Source of the DNA: Acidovorax sp. 210-6
GTDB taxonomy: Bacteria > Pseudomonadota > Gammaproteobacteria > Burkholderiales > Burkholderiaceae_C
Direction: 5' to 3'
Length of the DNA: 64,000 bases
Assembly: GCF_010020825.1 (NCBI RefSeq)
Contig: NZ_JAACJE010000001.1
Location: 1,984,001-2,048,000 of the forward strand
Shown in pieces: positions 39,276-49,700 of the stretch. How positions within the stretch are numbered: position 1 is the stretch's first letter; each line of letters begins with the position of its first letter. The notes beneath the pieces are model-generated. The model saw nothing but the letters and a program-made list of their open reading frames with translations, was not told the origin of the DNA and ran no database searches. Both the position numbers and the translations under genes were made by a program.

Positions 39276-40077
39276 CAGGTGCCTCGGCAGCCAACTCATC
39301 AACCTGCTTTCGCACCGTCTGAACATTGGCTCGACGCTCCGCGCGCTCGCGACTGGAGGTCTGCGCGGCGCTTTCGCGTCGTACCCGCACCAAAGGTGGA
39401 GCATCCCGCTCGATCCGTTGGAATTTCTCGGGATTGATTCTCGTGAGCACGTCGTCATAAACGAGGCCATGCTGGATCCTTTGGATCAGGCTTCGCCCAC
39501 GGGTCTTGGTCCGGTTGAAGGCGCGGCGCAGGCTGTCCAGTTCACTTTGGTCGATAAACACCGTGCGCCCATCCAGGCGCATTTCTGTTTTTTTCCCAAT
39601 GGCAAGAATGTCTGCCTGCTGTACTAGTGACAGGGCCCGCCAAACCGTGTCGAGATCTTTGATAAGGCCAAGCCCGTCACCAGGCAGATCAAAGATGCTC
39701 GATGCCAGTCTCAATGCGACGTGAGCGGCCGCGTCCTGCGGGTCGCTTGGCAAATCGCTACGGGCGCCGTCTTCGTAGATAACGGTCGTGAAGCGACCAT
39801 GCTTTGGCTTCAGGTAGCGCTTTGTGTGTGGATTCGCATGTATTGGATACATGATGATCCTGTTTGCCAGGATGGTCGCCAGCAAGGGCCACTCCGATTC
39901 GGGTCTTGCTTGCCATAGCTGCATGTCCCGGTCGATGGGTTGGAACGTCTTCAAATACAGCTTCTGCGCGGGCTCGCCGTTCTCGGTCGCTGCTTGCAAC
40001 TTGAACTGCGCCTCCATCACGTCATTGCCACTGAGAATCTGCTGCCCCTCGGCTATCGCTCCCACCTCGGTTTCCAT
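39276..40077 (-). pseudogene. Unknown transposon-borne gene, 3' end cut by the IS
   Basis: About 267 codons from ATG 40077 reach the IS end at 39275 and then read 12 codons into it (ending [11 protein letters not shown]) before a stop at 39238. The protein begins METEVGAIAEGQQILSGNDV and contains KTFQPIDRDMQLWQARPESE and a charged C-terminus rich in Arg and Gln. It has no signal peptide or membrane helix, and I recognise no domain. Position inside a Tn3-type element next to tnpA is where accessory transposition genes often lie, but similarity to TnpS, TnpT or TnpC is not visible. Truncation at the same IS junction that ends tnpA suggests that a deletion joined the two. Confidence 0.6.
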
Positions 40078-40145
40078 AGCTGTGCCCCTCCATGAATCGC
40101 TACCCAATGGTAGGCCATGAACTTCATGGTGAAATCACTCGCACC

Positions 40146-41198
40146 ATGATTGACTCTTTGCACCTTCCAGCCCTGCGCGGCGGCCTGTTTGCACTGCTGG
40201 CAGCAGCCCTGTTCGGCATCAGCACGCCTTTGGTGCAAAAGTTGGGCGCCGGATTGGGCGCCTTCAGCACGGCGGCGCTCCTGTACGCAGGAGCGGCCCT
40301 GATCGGGGCACTGTCGCTGCGGACTGCTGCGCATGAAGCGCGCGTGCAAAGGTCCGACATTCCGCGCCTTCTGGCGATGGCTGGCTTTGGCGCGGCGCTG
40401 GGGCCGGTAGCCCTGGCCTGGGGCCTGCAGCACACGAGCGGGGCCAGCGCATCGCTCATGCTCACGTTGGAGGCGTTGTTCACCGCGACGCTGGCATGGT
40501 GGCTGTACAGCGAAACCATGGGCCGCAGCGTGTGGGTCGCCATGCTCTTGCTTCTCGCAGGAGGAATGGCTCTCGTTCTGGACCAGGGCCTGCAAGGAGG
40601 CGTGCAGCTGCTGGGGCTGCTGGCCGTGCTGCTGGCCACCGTCGCCTGGGGGGTGGACAACACCTTGTCCCGTGGGCTGGCTGAGCGCGACCCCAGCCAG
40701 GTGGTGATGGCCAAGGCCACCTTGGGAGCCACAGCGACGGCAGCATTGGCTGCTTCGACTGGGGAGCCTTTGCCTTCGTTATCCGCAGCACTTGGACTTC
40801 TCGCTGTTGGAGCCACGGGCTACGGCCTGAGCCTGCGCTTTTACCTTCTGGCCCAGCGGGCGTTTGGTGCGGCGCGCACGGGCTCGGTGTTCGCCTTCGC
40901 GCCCTTCATTGGCGCTGCCGCGGCCTTCGGCTTCGGGGAACGCTCCTCCGGATGGCTGATGCTGCTGGGTGGGACGCTCATGCTGGTCGGCGTGGCGCTG
41001 CACCTGGCGGAGAGCCATGGGCACGAGCACACGCACGAAATGCTGGAACATGAACACGCCCACCGCCACGATGACGGACACCATTTGCACACCCACGACG
41101 CGATGCCACAGGGCAGCCACAGCCATTCACACGTGCATGAGGCGATGACGCATGCCCACGCGCATGCACCCGATGTGCATCATCAGCACGTCCACTGA
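40146..41198 (+). CDS. EamA/DMT-family transporter with histidine-rich tail
   Basis: 350 residues. Ten membrane helices in two EamA repeats occupy about 1-285 (GLFALLAAALFGISTPLVQKL; LLAVLLATVAWGVDNTLSRGL). The remaining ~62 residues hold more than 20 His, in runs such as HGHEHTHE, HAHRHDDGHHLHTH and SHSHSHVHE, an obvious metal-binding tail. Related genes occur in czc/cad resistance clusters, so a role in metal efflux or metal-complex export is likely, though no substrate is established for this one. ATG 40146 was chosen (MIDSLHLPALRGG) because the membrane part follows at once. Confidence 0.85.
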   Translation: MIDSLHLPALRGGLFALLAAALFGISTPLVQKLGAGLGAFSTAALLYAGAALIGALSLRTAAHEARVQRSDIPRLLAMAGFGAALGPVALAWGLQHTSGASASLMLTLEALFTATLAWWLYSETMGRSVWVAMLLLLAGGMALVLDQGLQGGVQLLGLLAVLLATVAWGVDNTLSRGLAERDPSQVVMAKATLGATATAALAASTGEPLPSLSAALGLLAVGATGYGLSLRFYLLAQRAFGAARTGSVFAFAPFIGAAAAFGFGERSSGWLMLLGGTLMLVGVALHLAESHGHEHTHEMLEHEHAHRHDDGHHLHTHDAMPQGSHSHSHVHEAMTHAHAHAPDVHHQHVH

Positions 41199-41311
41199 AC
41201 CCTCTATGGCAGCGATGGCGATACGGGGTCCGATGGGCGGATTCACTTGTCAGCACCCGCGCCAAGGCTCGCATGTAGGCACCGCCACCTCAACCATACC
41301 GTCCATCTTTG

Positions 41312-43639
41312 TTAACAGACGGAATTCGATTGCTGGGCCGCGTCAGCGCGTGCACCGCGCAGCAGCCTCAATCCATTACCGACCACTAGGAGGCTGGCAC
41401 CCATGTCGGCGAAAACCGCCATCCACATGGACGCGTTGCCGAGGATCGCGAGGACCAGGAACACGGCCTTGATGCCCAACGCCAAAGCGATGTTCTGAAG
41501 AAGAATGCTACGGGTGCGTTTGGAGAGCCGTATCACCTCCGGGATGCGGCGCAAATCGTCGTTCATGATGACGATGTCGGCGGCCTCCATGGCAGTGTCC
41601 GTCCCCGCAGCACCCATCGCAATTCCAATGTTGGCTCGGGCCAGTGCGGGAGCGTCATTGATGCCGTCGCCTGTCATAGCGGTGGGGCCGTACTGCGCTT
41701 GCATCTGCTCGATGGCTGCCAGTTTGTCCTCTGGCAGCAAATTCCCTTGGGCCTTGTCGATGCCAGCTTGGCTGGCGATGGCCTCGGCAGTGGACTTATT
41801 GTCCCCCGTCAGCATGACCGAGGCGACACCTAGCGCGTGCATCTGAGTGATGGCTTCACGGGAACTGTCCTTGATGGTGTCGGCGACGGCAAAGATGGCG
41901 AGCACTTCGCTGGTGTTGGCCAGCAGCGTGACGGTGCGGCCCTGGGCTTCTTGTGCCTTCAACTGGCCCTCAACGGCCGGAGTGCAGAGTCCCCGCTCTT
42001 CAATGAGCCGGTGGTTACCCAAAATGAGGCGTTGGCCCTCCAATTGGGCCTCCACTCCTCGGCCAGCGAGTGCCTTGAAGTCGCTTACGCTGCCTCGACC
42101 AGCCTGCAGTCCTAGCGCGATAGCTTTGGAAACAGGGTGATCAGACTGTCCCGCCAGATCTGCCGCCCAGCCCAATATCTGGGCCTCGGAAAGTGACGTG
42201 GACAGCACGTGCTGGGCCACCAGCTTGGGTTTACCCTCTGTGACCGTTCCGGTCTTGTCGAGTGCGATGGCCTTGAGCTTGTGCGCATCCTCCAGGTACA
42301 CGCCGCCTTTGATAAGAATGCCACGTCGAGCCGCAGACGCCAAGCCACTGACCACGGTGACGGGCGTTGCGATCACCAATGCGCACGGGCAAGCGATGAC
42401 CAGCAACACCAGTGCTTTGTAGAGCGCTTCCATCCAGGTCAAACCCATGAAAGCCGGGGTGAGCATCGCCACGAGGACGGCCATCGCGAACACGGCCGGA
42501 GTGTAGATGGCGGCAAACCGGTCCACGAACTGCTGCGTGGGTGCGCGTGAGCCCTGCGCCTGCTCCACTGAGTGGACAATACGGGCCAACGTGGTGTTGC
42601 TGGCCTCCGCCGTTACATTCACCTCCAGGGTCCCTGTTTCGTTGATGGTGCCTGCGAACACCGGGTCTCCCGGGGCCTTGTCCACTGGAATGCTCTCTCC
42701 TGTGACAGGTGCCTGGTTGACTGCGCTGGTGCCACTGGTCACGGTGCCGTCTAGCGGCATACGTTCACCGGGCTTTACTCTGACGATGGCGTTGAGCGGA
42801 ACCTGTACGGCAGCCACCGTTTTCCAGCTACCGTCAGGCTGACGCACATCCGCCATCTCTGGCGTGAGATCTAACAGGCTTTTAATAGCATTGCGTGCGC
42901 GGTCTACTGCACGGCTTTCAATCAACTCTGCGATGGCATAGAGGGCCATCACCATTGCGGCCTCAGGCCACTGGCCAATGAGGAAAGCGCCGGTAACGGC
43001 CACAGTCATCAACGCATTGATGTTCAAGCGCCCCTGCAGCAATGCCGCGAATCCCTTGCGATAGGTGGAGAAACCCGCCAGCCATATGGCGGAAGCCGCC
43101 AGGGCCATCCCCAAGCCCTTGAAGACAAGCGTATTCGCAGAAAAGAACGCCACGGCCTCAGCCGTGATGGCGAAGCCCAAAGCCAACCCCATACGTCCGA
43201 GCCCTTCGGCGACGTGTTCCTGCCCAGGGACATCATTCGAGGCAGCAGTTGCCACCGACTGTGGATCAAACCCTGCTTTGCGAATGGCAGCCACGGCTTG
43301 AGGAATCACCTCATCGGGTGCGTCAATGGTCAATGTGCGAGCTCCGAGCTGAAATCCTAAGCCGCGTATGCCAGAAACGGGTTCCAGTGCGCGGCGAATC
43401 TCGCTCTCTTCGGAAGCGCAGTCCATTGCAGCAATCCGAAACATGGTGCCTTTTGAACCACGTTCAGCCGCTGGCGAAGGCACAACGGCTTCTACCGACG
43501 TTGAGGTGCAGCAAGTATCCGAGGGATGTGCATCCTCGCTGGCGCAGCAGGAACCTAGTTGGATTGCGGTGGACGCAGCTGGGCCGCAGCATTGGTCCTG
43601 GGACGCTGGGTTCGATGCGTCGTCGTAGCAGCGTTTCAT
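41312..43639 (-). CDS. cadA: Cd/Zn/Pb-translocating P-type ATPase (CadA)
   Basis: 775 residues. The N-terminus is rich in Cys pairs (CYDDAS, DQCCGP, GSCCASED, DTCCTS), followed by one HMA domain with the MDCASEE form of the motif usual in CadA. Core P1B features: CPC in VIACPCALVIATPV, phosphorylation site DKTGTVTEGKP, the DHPVSKAI motif, MTGDGINDAPALARA. It pumps divalent soft metals out of the cytoplasm using ATP. The start at 43639 has AAGGAG at ideal spacing. Its promoter is a MerR-type site nearly identical to that of the chromosomal CadR-controlled exporter, and no merR-like gene lies in the transposon. Confidence 0.95.
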   Translation of the reverse strand: MKRCYDDASNPASQDQCCGPAASTAIQLGSCCASEDAHPSDTCCTSTSVEAVVPSPAAERGSKGTMFRIAAMDCASEESEIRRALEPVSGIRGLGFQLGARTLTIDAPDEVIPQAVAAIRKAGFDPQSVATAASNDVPGQEHVAEGLGRMGLALGFAITAEAVAFFSANTLVFKGLGMALAASAIWLAGFSTYRKGFAALLQGRLNINALMTVAVTGAFLIGQWPEAAMVMALYAIAELIESRAVDRARNAIKSLLDLTPEMADVRQPDGSWKTVAAVQVPLNAIVRVKPGERMPLDGTVTSGTSAVNQAPVTGESIPVDKAPGDPVFAGTINETGTLEVNVTAEASNTTLARIVHSVEQAQGSRAPTQQFVDRFAAIYTPAVFAMAVLVAMLTPAFMGLTWMEALYKALVLLVIACPCALVIATPVTVVSGLASAARRGILIKGGVYLEDAHKLKAIALDKTGTVTEGKPKLVAQHVLSTSLSEAQILGWAADLAGQSDHPVSKAIALGLQAGRGSVSDFKALAGRGVEAQLEGQRLILGNHRLIEERGLCTPAVEGQLKAQEAQGRTVTLLANTSEVLAIFAVADTIKDSSREAITQMHALGVASVMLTGDNKSTAEAIASQAGIDKAQGNLLPEDKLAAIEQMQAQYGPTAMTGDGINDAPALARANIGIAMGAAGTDTAMEAADIVIMNDDLRRIPEVIRLSKRTRSILLQNIALALGIKAVFLVLAILGNASMWMAVFADMGASLLVVGNGLRLLRGARADAAQQSNSVC

Positions 43640-43662
43640 AAACAATTCTCCTTGGTGAGCCG

Positions 43663-43693
43663 ATTGGAAACCTTGAAGTTGCTTCAAAGTCAA
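43663..43693 (-). promoter_or_regulatory. MerR-type (CadR-like) operator-promoter of cadA
   Basis: On the minus strand TTGACT (43693-43688) and TCCAAT (43668-43663) are 19 bp apart, with the dyad ACCTTGAAG / CTTCAAAGT in the spacer. GATTGGAAACC and GTCAAGC are identical to the site at 25841-25874. Confidence 0.85.
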
Positions 43694-43768
43694 GCCGGAC
43701 TAACAGTACGGGCGGTAAGGTTTCGGGCATTTAGGGCTTCACCGCTATCTAAGGCCGCATTGACCGCT

Positions 43769-45100
43769 CTACTTGGGTGTGCGATTCAATTCCAGACCAA
43801 TCCTCGTAACGCCCTCGCTGCTGCTGGCGGTGGGGTGGCCGCCATGCATGCGCGCGATCGCCGCCGTGATGGCCAAACCCAACCCGTGGTTCTTCTGGCT
43901 GTGGGATCGGGAAGCAGAAGCGCGAAAAAAACGATCGAAGATGCGATCCAAGACCTCAGGAGGGATGGTCTGACCGACATTGGAAACCACGACCCTCGCC
44001 CGCTCGGCAGAAACAGTCTCGACGCTGACGAGCACTACGGTATCCCGCCGCGCATACTGGGTGGCGTTGCCAATCAGGTTTGATAGAGCGCGTCTCAACA
44101 ATGGCTCATCAAAGTCCCCCGATGCATCCCCTGAGATTCTGAGTTCCAACCCCGCCTCCGATAGCGCGGCTTCATGGTATTCCGCCACCTTCTGCACGAC
44201 GAGAGCCAGGCTGGGCGTGTGCGTGCGCCGCGCCACAGCGCCTCGATCAGCCTGGGACAGGAACAACATGTCGTTCACAATCCCTGTCAGGCGGTGCAGT
44301 TCTTCCAAATTGGAGGACAACACTTCATGCAGATCGAAACTGGCTGGACGGCGCAGTGCCAGTTCATTGCTGGCGAGCAGTGTGGCCAGTGGCGTACAAA
44401 GCTCATGGGCCACATCTGCATTGAATCCCTCCAGTTGGGTGTAGGACTGATCGAGCCTGCCCAGCAGTCCATTGAACTGCTCCACCAGAGGAGCCAACTC
44501 AGTAGGCTGGCCCGAACTGTCCAGTCGCTGGTGAAGGTTGTTCGCCGACAGGGATTTCACTTGACTGGCCAGTCGGCGCACGGGCGCAAGCCCGATGTGG
44601 ACGATAGACAGACCGCCTAAGGAAACGACAATGGCCCCCACGATTGCGGCCACCGCCAAGGTCAGCGCGAGGCGCCGAAGATGCTGGAGATCATCGGTCA
44701 CATCCATCGACAACGTGACTTGCAGTGCATCGTCTCCCTCGGCCTGAGGAGCCACTTCAAACACCCTTGAAACCAGCCTAGCGGATTCCGTGGCTGGCCC
44801 GGCCACAGGGAACACTTGTTGTCCGTTCTTGATGCGAACGATCAGCCGAAAGTTCTCGTGGCCAATAAGGAAGTCGCTCAGCGAATGCTCTTCGGACGCA
44901 TCTTGCTTGTGCTGCCCGCTGCCCAGCATGTGCCGGACGATAGTTTCCTTCTGCGCCAGTGTCTCGTGTTGGCGCTCGGACAGATTCATGGCTGTCACCA
45001 TATAGACCACCAGACAAACGGCTCCGAGGCCGGCAAGGCTTTGCGCAGCCAGCCACCACGAAAGGCGCTGTCGCAACGACCAGGGCCGTTGGGCGCTCAT
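43769..45100 (-). CDS. czcS: Heavy-metal sensor histidine kinase CzcS
   Basis: 443 residues. Two membrane helices (about 17-38 and 148-170) flank a periplasmic sensor loop that includes HMLGSGQHKQDASEEHSL, a plausible metal-binding stretch. HAMP domain, then HisKA with the acceptor His in DVAHELCTPLATLLAS, N box NLIGNATQYA, and G2 as NHGLGLAITAAIARMHGG. The G1 box is degenerate (VSNVGQTIP), which is common in this family. It should phosphorylate CzcR in response to Zn, Cd or Co. The start overlaps the czcR stop by four bases (ATGA). Confidence 0.93.
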   Translation of the reverse strand: MSAQRPWSLRQRLSWWLAAQSLAGLGAVCLVVYMVTAMNLSERQHETLAQKETIVRHMLGSGQHKQDASEEHSLSDFLIGHENFRLIVRIKNGQQVFPVAGPATESARLVSRVFEVAPQAEGDDALQVTLSMDVTDDLQHLRRLALTLAVAAIVGAIVVSLGGLSIVHIGLAPVRRLASQVKSLSANNLHQRLDSSGQPTELAPLVEQFNGLLGRLDQSYTQLEGFNADVAHELCTPLATLLASNELALRRPASFDLHEVLSSNLEELHRLTGIVNDMLFLSQADRGAVARRTHTPSLALVVQKVAEYHEAALSEAGLELRISGDASGDFDEPLLRRALSNLIGNATQYARRDTVVLVSVETVSAERARVVVSNVGQTIPPEVLDRIFDRFFRASASRSHSQKNHGLGLAITAAIARMHGGHPTASSSEGVTRIGLELNRTPK

Positions 45101-45783
45101 TCGCTTCGCGCTTCCAGGATGTAGCCCATACCCCTGACGGTATGCAACAATGTTCGTTCAAAGGGGGCATCCATCTTGCTTCGCAAGCGCCGGACTGCGA
45201 CTTCCACGACGTTGGTCTCGCCATCGAAGTTCATGTCCCAGACCTGCTCGGCGATCTCTGTGCGCGAAAGCACTTCGCCCTTTCTTCGCAGAAACAATGT
45301 CAGGAGCAGAAACTCCTTGGCCGTGAGATCAATCCTCTGTTCCGCCCGCGTCGCCGTGCGCCGCACCAAGTCCAATTCGAGGTCTGCAATCCCCAGCAAG
45401 GTCGGCTCTCCGGCATCTTTGGCGCCGTGCGTTCGTCGCAGCAGCACCTGGATGCGGGCAAGGAGTTCAGAGAACGCGAACGGTTTGACCAGGTAATCGT
45501 CGGCCCCTGTCTGCAGCCCGAGCACCCGGTCTTCCACGCTAACCCGGGCCGTCAGCATCAACACCGGCGTTTGCTTGGTCTTTCGCAATGCCGTCAGCAC
45601 AGTGAAACCATCGATTCCGGGAAGCATGGCGTCTAGGATCACCAGATCGTGCGATCCTTCAAGCGCCATGTGCAGGCCATCGACACCGTTGTGAACAACA
45701 TCAACGCTGTAGCCTGCTTCACCCAGGCCCTTGCGCAGGTACGCCGAGAGCTTGACCTCGTCCTCAATGAGCAGGATCTTCAC
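45097..45783 (-). CDS. czcR: Heavy-metal response regulator CzcR (OmpR family)
   Basis: 228 residues. The receiver has the acidic pocket in LLIEDEVKL and the phospho-acceptor Asp in LVILDAMLPGIDGF (about residue 51), and Lys in DYLVKPFAFSE. The C-terminal winged helix shows LTAKEFLLLTLFLRRKGEVLSRTEI and VVEVAVRRLRSKMDAPF. Members of this family activate czc operons; the likely target is the czcICBA cluster upstream on the same strand. It is translationally coupled to czcS. Confidence 0.95.
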   Translation of the reverse strand: MKILLIEDEVKLSAYLRKGLGEAGYSVDVVHNGVDGLHMALEGSHDLVILDAMLPGIDGFTVLTALRKTKQTPVLMLTARVSVEDRVLGLQTGADDYLVKPFAFSELLARIQVLLRRTHGAKDAGEPTLLGIADLELDLVRRTATRAEQRIDLTAKEFLLLTLFLRRKGEVLSRTEIAEQVWDMNFDGETNVVEVAVRRLRSKMDAPFERTLLHTVRGMGYILEARSE

Positions 45784-45926
45784 AAAGGTGCTTTCGAAGG
45801 CTCAGACGGGTTGATGGATTGCAAATTCTGCATTTCCTTGCCTATGGATATCGAGAAAGGGTGGATCGGCGAGCGACTTAAGGTTCGCCCTCTCAGGCTT
45901 GAGATAGCGAGCCAGCGGCCCCGGCT

Positions 45927-46163
45927 TCAATCACGACCACGCGTCTCCGAACTGCGCGGGGGCTTGGATTTCAAGCGCGCTGCCTGCCGCTCGCGTAACC
46001 GCCTGCTCAGACGCCGTGTGTACTTCGTCCCCTTGTCCAGAGGTTGGTGGTGCCTGAGCCAAACCTGCCGCAGCTTCCAAAAAACGAAGATGCACAACAG
46101 CAAACCGACCCATATCCAGGTCAGCTTTGCAGACAGATCTCCTGCAGGGATGCGCTGAGACAT
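45927..46163 (-). CDS. Small single-span membrane protein, unknown
   Basis: 78 residues: one hydrophobic helix (LTWIWVGLLLCIFVFWKL, about 13-30), then a strongly basic tail (RRLSRRLRERQAARLKSK). A short AGGA lies upstream of ATG 46163. No family recognised. It sits between czcR and the small czc-associated gene in the same direction, so if real it is part of the metal-resistance block. The coding potential looks moderate: the hydrophobic segment and basic tail are sharply separated, unlike chance frames. Confidence 0.45.
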   Translation of the reverse strand: MSQRIPAGDLSAKLTWIWVGLLLCIFVFWKLRQVWLRHHQPLDKGTKYTRRLSRRLRERQAARLKSKPPRSSETRGRD

Positions 46164-46285
46164 GGGCCGTTCCTGTAGCTATGGCTCCCAATCACGTCGG
46201 GAAGCTGGCAAGTGCCCAGCCATCACCGCTGCCTGACAACCGCCAAGCGACCATGGTTAATGACTAGGGACACTGGCGCTTGGTG

Positions 46286-46672
46286 TTACTTCAATACGAA
46301 ACGCACGGAAGCTACGGCTTTGCCGGCCTTGGACACCGCAACAACAGCTTTGGTCCCTGTGCCGACCTTGAAGCTGCCTGTTGCCTCCAGCTTTCCATCG
46401 ACCGGTTGAAGCTGAACATCCTGCTTGTCGCCACCCGACAGCAGCGTCACCTTGGCGGACATGCCGGCGAGATCCAGCGGTTTGCCGTGATCGCGCATGT
46501 AAAGCTGCAGCTTGTCGGGCTTAGTCACCAGTTCGTAGTCGATGTCCTTGGCTTCGGTGACGGCACCACCGTGCATTGGCTTGATTTCGTGGCCATCGGC
46601 GTGCTTGTCTGCAGCGAAGGCGGCGCCCGAAACAGAAAGCGCCAGGGCAATCAAGAGCTGAGAGATTTTCAT
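46286..46672 (-). CDS. Periplasmic czc-associated protein, like the N-terminal domain of CzcB
   Basis: 128 residues with a clear signal peptide (LLIALALSVSGAAFA, cleavage before ADKHADG). The mature part reads HGGAVTEAKDIDYELVT and KLQLYMRDHGKPLDLAGM, the same pattern as the N-terminal region of CzcB in this window (HGGSLFKEGDFSLEALLV and LRVWLSDKDKPLSMSAA). I infer a common small beta domain that in CzcB is fused to the membrane fusion protein. A periplasmic metal-binding role is likely. AAGGA precedes the start. The gene follows czcA by 72 bases on the same strand. Confidence 0.8.
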   Translation of the reverse strand: MKISQLLIALALSVSGAAFAADKHADGHEIKPMHGGAVTEAKDIDYELVTKPDKLQLYMRDHGKPLDLAGMSAKVTLLSGGDKQDVQLQPVDGKLEATGSFKVGTGTKAVVAVSKAGKAVASVRFVLK

Positions 46673-46744
46673 GAGACGTCCTTGGTTAAGAGGTTGATGC
46701 AGGAGATTCGCAGGTCCATGGTCGTACGCCAGGACCTGCGGCGT

Positions 46745-49700
46745 TCACACCGATGAGGGCGCATTCGGGTGAGAGGGCTCGGCGGAGACATCCTCGGCTT
46801 GCTCGTCCGGCTTGTGTGCCAAACGATAGAGGATGGGCAACACCAGCAGGGTGAGCAGTGTTGAAGAAAGAATCCCGCCAATCACCACCGTGGCCAGAGG
46901 GCGCTGCACTTCAGCACCAGTACCTGTGGCGATGGCCATTGGAATAAAGCCCAAAGAGGCCACCAGCGCGGTCATGAGCACGGGGCGCAGGCGCGTCAAG
47001 GCACCTTCCCGAATGGCCGTGTCCAAAGAAACACCGTCTTCCCGCAGGGTGCGGATGTAGGAGATCATCACCAGCCCATTGAGTACCGCGACACCAGAAA
47101 GCGCAATGAAACCGACGGCTGCCGAGATGGACATGGGAATGTCACGCAACCACAGCGCCAAGATGCCGCCAGTCAGCGCAAACGGAATGCCGGTGAAGAC
47201 CAACAGGCCATCTTTGACATTGCCGAACATGGCAAACAGCAGCACGAAAACCAGCAGAAGAGACGCGGGAACGACGACCTGCAGACGCTGGGTTGCAGAC
47301 TGCAGGTTCTCGAACGTACCACCCCAACTGGTCCAGTACCCGGTGGGGATCTTGATCTGGGCCAGTCCTTGCTCAGCATCCGAGACAAAAGAGCCGACAT
47401 CGCGTCCTCGTACGTTGGCGCTCACCACAATGCGGCGTTTTCCGTTCTCGCGGCTCACCTGGTTCGGGCCTGGAGCCAGTTCGAAGCTCGCAACTTCGCC
47501 CAAGGGGATGAAGTGCGTCCTGGCTTCCGTGCCACCCGCAGAACGTGGCAGAGGGATGGGCAAACGCTTCATTCCCTCCAGGTCATTGCGCAGGGACTCC
47601 GGAAGGCGGACCAGGATGTCGAAGCGACGATCGCCCTCGAACAAGGTGCCAGCCTCCCGCCCACCAATGGCCGTGGCCACTGTATCCTGGACATCCGCCA
47701 CATTCAGTCCATACCGCGCCGCCTTTTGCCGATCGATGTTCACAGTGAGCATAGGCAATCCCGTCGTCTGCTCGACTTTTACCTCCGAGGCGCCCTGGAT
47801 CTTTTGCAGCATGGCCGAAATCTCCTCAGCCGTTTTGTTTAGCACGTCCATGTCGTCGCCAAAGATCTTGACCGCTACATCACTGCGCACGCCCGAGATC
47901 AACTCATTGAAGCGCAGCTGAATGGGCTGAGAAAACTCGTAGTTGTTGCCCGGAATCTTCCCGATCACGCCCTGAATAGCTGCCAGCAACTCATCCCGAG
48001 TCTTACGAGGCGCGGGCCATTCGCTCATGGGCTTGAGCATGATGTAGCCGTCAGAGATGTTCGGTGGCATGGGGTCCGAAGCAATTTCCGCCGTACCTGT
48101 CCGTGCAAAGATCCGCTCGATCTCAGGGAAATTGGCCTTAAGTGTGGTTTCGATCTGCCGTTGCATCGCCACGGATTGCGACAAGCTGGTGCCCGGAATC
48201 CGAAGCGCCTGGATCGCAAAGTCCCCCTCGTTCAGATTGGGGACGAACTCGCTGCCCATGCGCGTGGCGATCAGGCCGCACAAGATGACGGCGACAGCGG
48301 CTGCGCTCAGCACCACGGCCTTGGCGTTCATCACCCGATCAAGCAGCGGGGCATATAGTCGCTTTGCCTGGCCCAGCAGAAAGTTCTCTTTCTCGCTGAC
48401 CTTGTTTCCGATGAACAGGGCTACGGCCGCAGGGATGAAGGTCACCGACAAGATCATGGCCCCCACCAGGGCTGCGACCACCGTGAACGCCATAGGATGG
48501 AACATCTTGCCTTCGACGCCCGTGAGCGCAAAGATGGGCAAGTAAACCACCATGATGATGAGTTGCCCGAACAGCAATGCGCGACGCGACTCCTTGGATG
48601 CCAGGAACACCTCATGGAAGCGTTCAGCACGTGTCAGCGGGCGGCCATAGTGTGCCTGGGCGTGGGCTAGGCGACGGACACAGTTCTCGACGATCACCAC
48701 GGCTCCATCGATGATGATCCCGAAATCGAGTGCCCCGAGGCTCATCAGGTTGGCACTGACCTTGTAGGAAACCATGCCCGTGAAGGTGAACAGCATCGAC
48801 AAGGGGATGACCGTGGCCGTGATCACTGCCGCCCGAATGTTGCCCAGGAACAAGAACAGGATCACGATCACCAGGATCGCTCCCTCCAGAAGATTCTTCT
48901 TGACCGTGCTGATGGCCTTGTCCACCAAAACCGTGCGGTCGTAGACTGTGACCGCGCGCACGCCGTCCGGCAGGCTGCGGTTGACCTCCACCATTTGCTT
49001 GTCCACGGCTTGTGACACGGTGCGGCTGTTCTGGCCGATCAGCATGAACACCGTGCCCAATACGACCTCCCGGCCGTTGTCGGTGGCAGCACCGGTACGC
49101 AGTTCGCGGCCCAGGCCCACATCGGCGACATCACGGACACGCACCGGCACGCCGTTGGCGCTGCTCAGAATGACGTTGCCAATATCCTCCAGCGTCTTGA
49201 CTTGGCCAGGCGCGCGGATAAGGTACTGCTCGCCACGCTTTTCAATATACCCGGCACCTACGTTGCCGTTGTTGCGATCGATGGCCGTGACGATGTCCTG
49301 CAGCGTCACCCCCAGCGAAGCCAGACGCTCAGGGCTCGGAGCAATCTGATACTCCTTGGCAAAGCCTCCGATCGAGTTGATTTCGGTCACTCCAGGCACG
49401 TTGCGCAATTGCGGCTTGATGATCCAGTCCTGGATCTCGCGCAGATCGGTGGCGGTGTAAGGTGTGCCATCGGGCTTCTTGGCGCCGTCCTCGGTCTCCA
49501 CCGTCCAGAGGTAGATTTCGCCCAGCCCCGTAGAAATCGGCCCCATGGCTGGCGTGATGCCCGCTGGAAGCTTGTCCCTTGCCTCCTGGATGCGTTCGTT
49601 GACAAGTTGACGGGCAAAGTAGATGTCGGTGCCATCCTTGAAGATCACCGTCACTTGCGACAAACCGTAGCGCGACAAGGAGCGGGTCTGCTCCAGGTTG

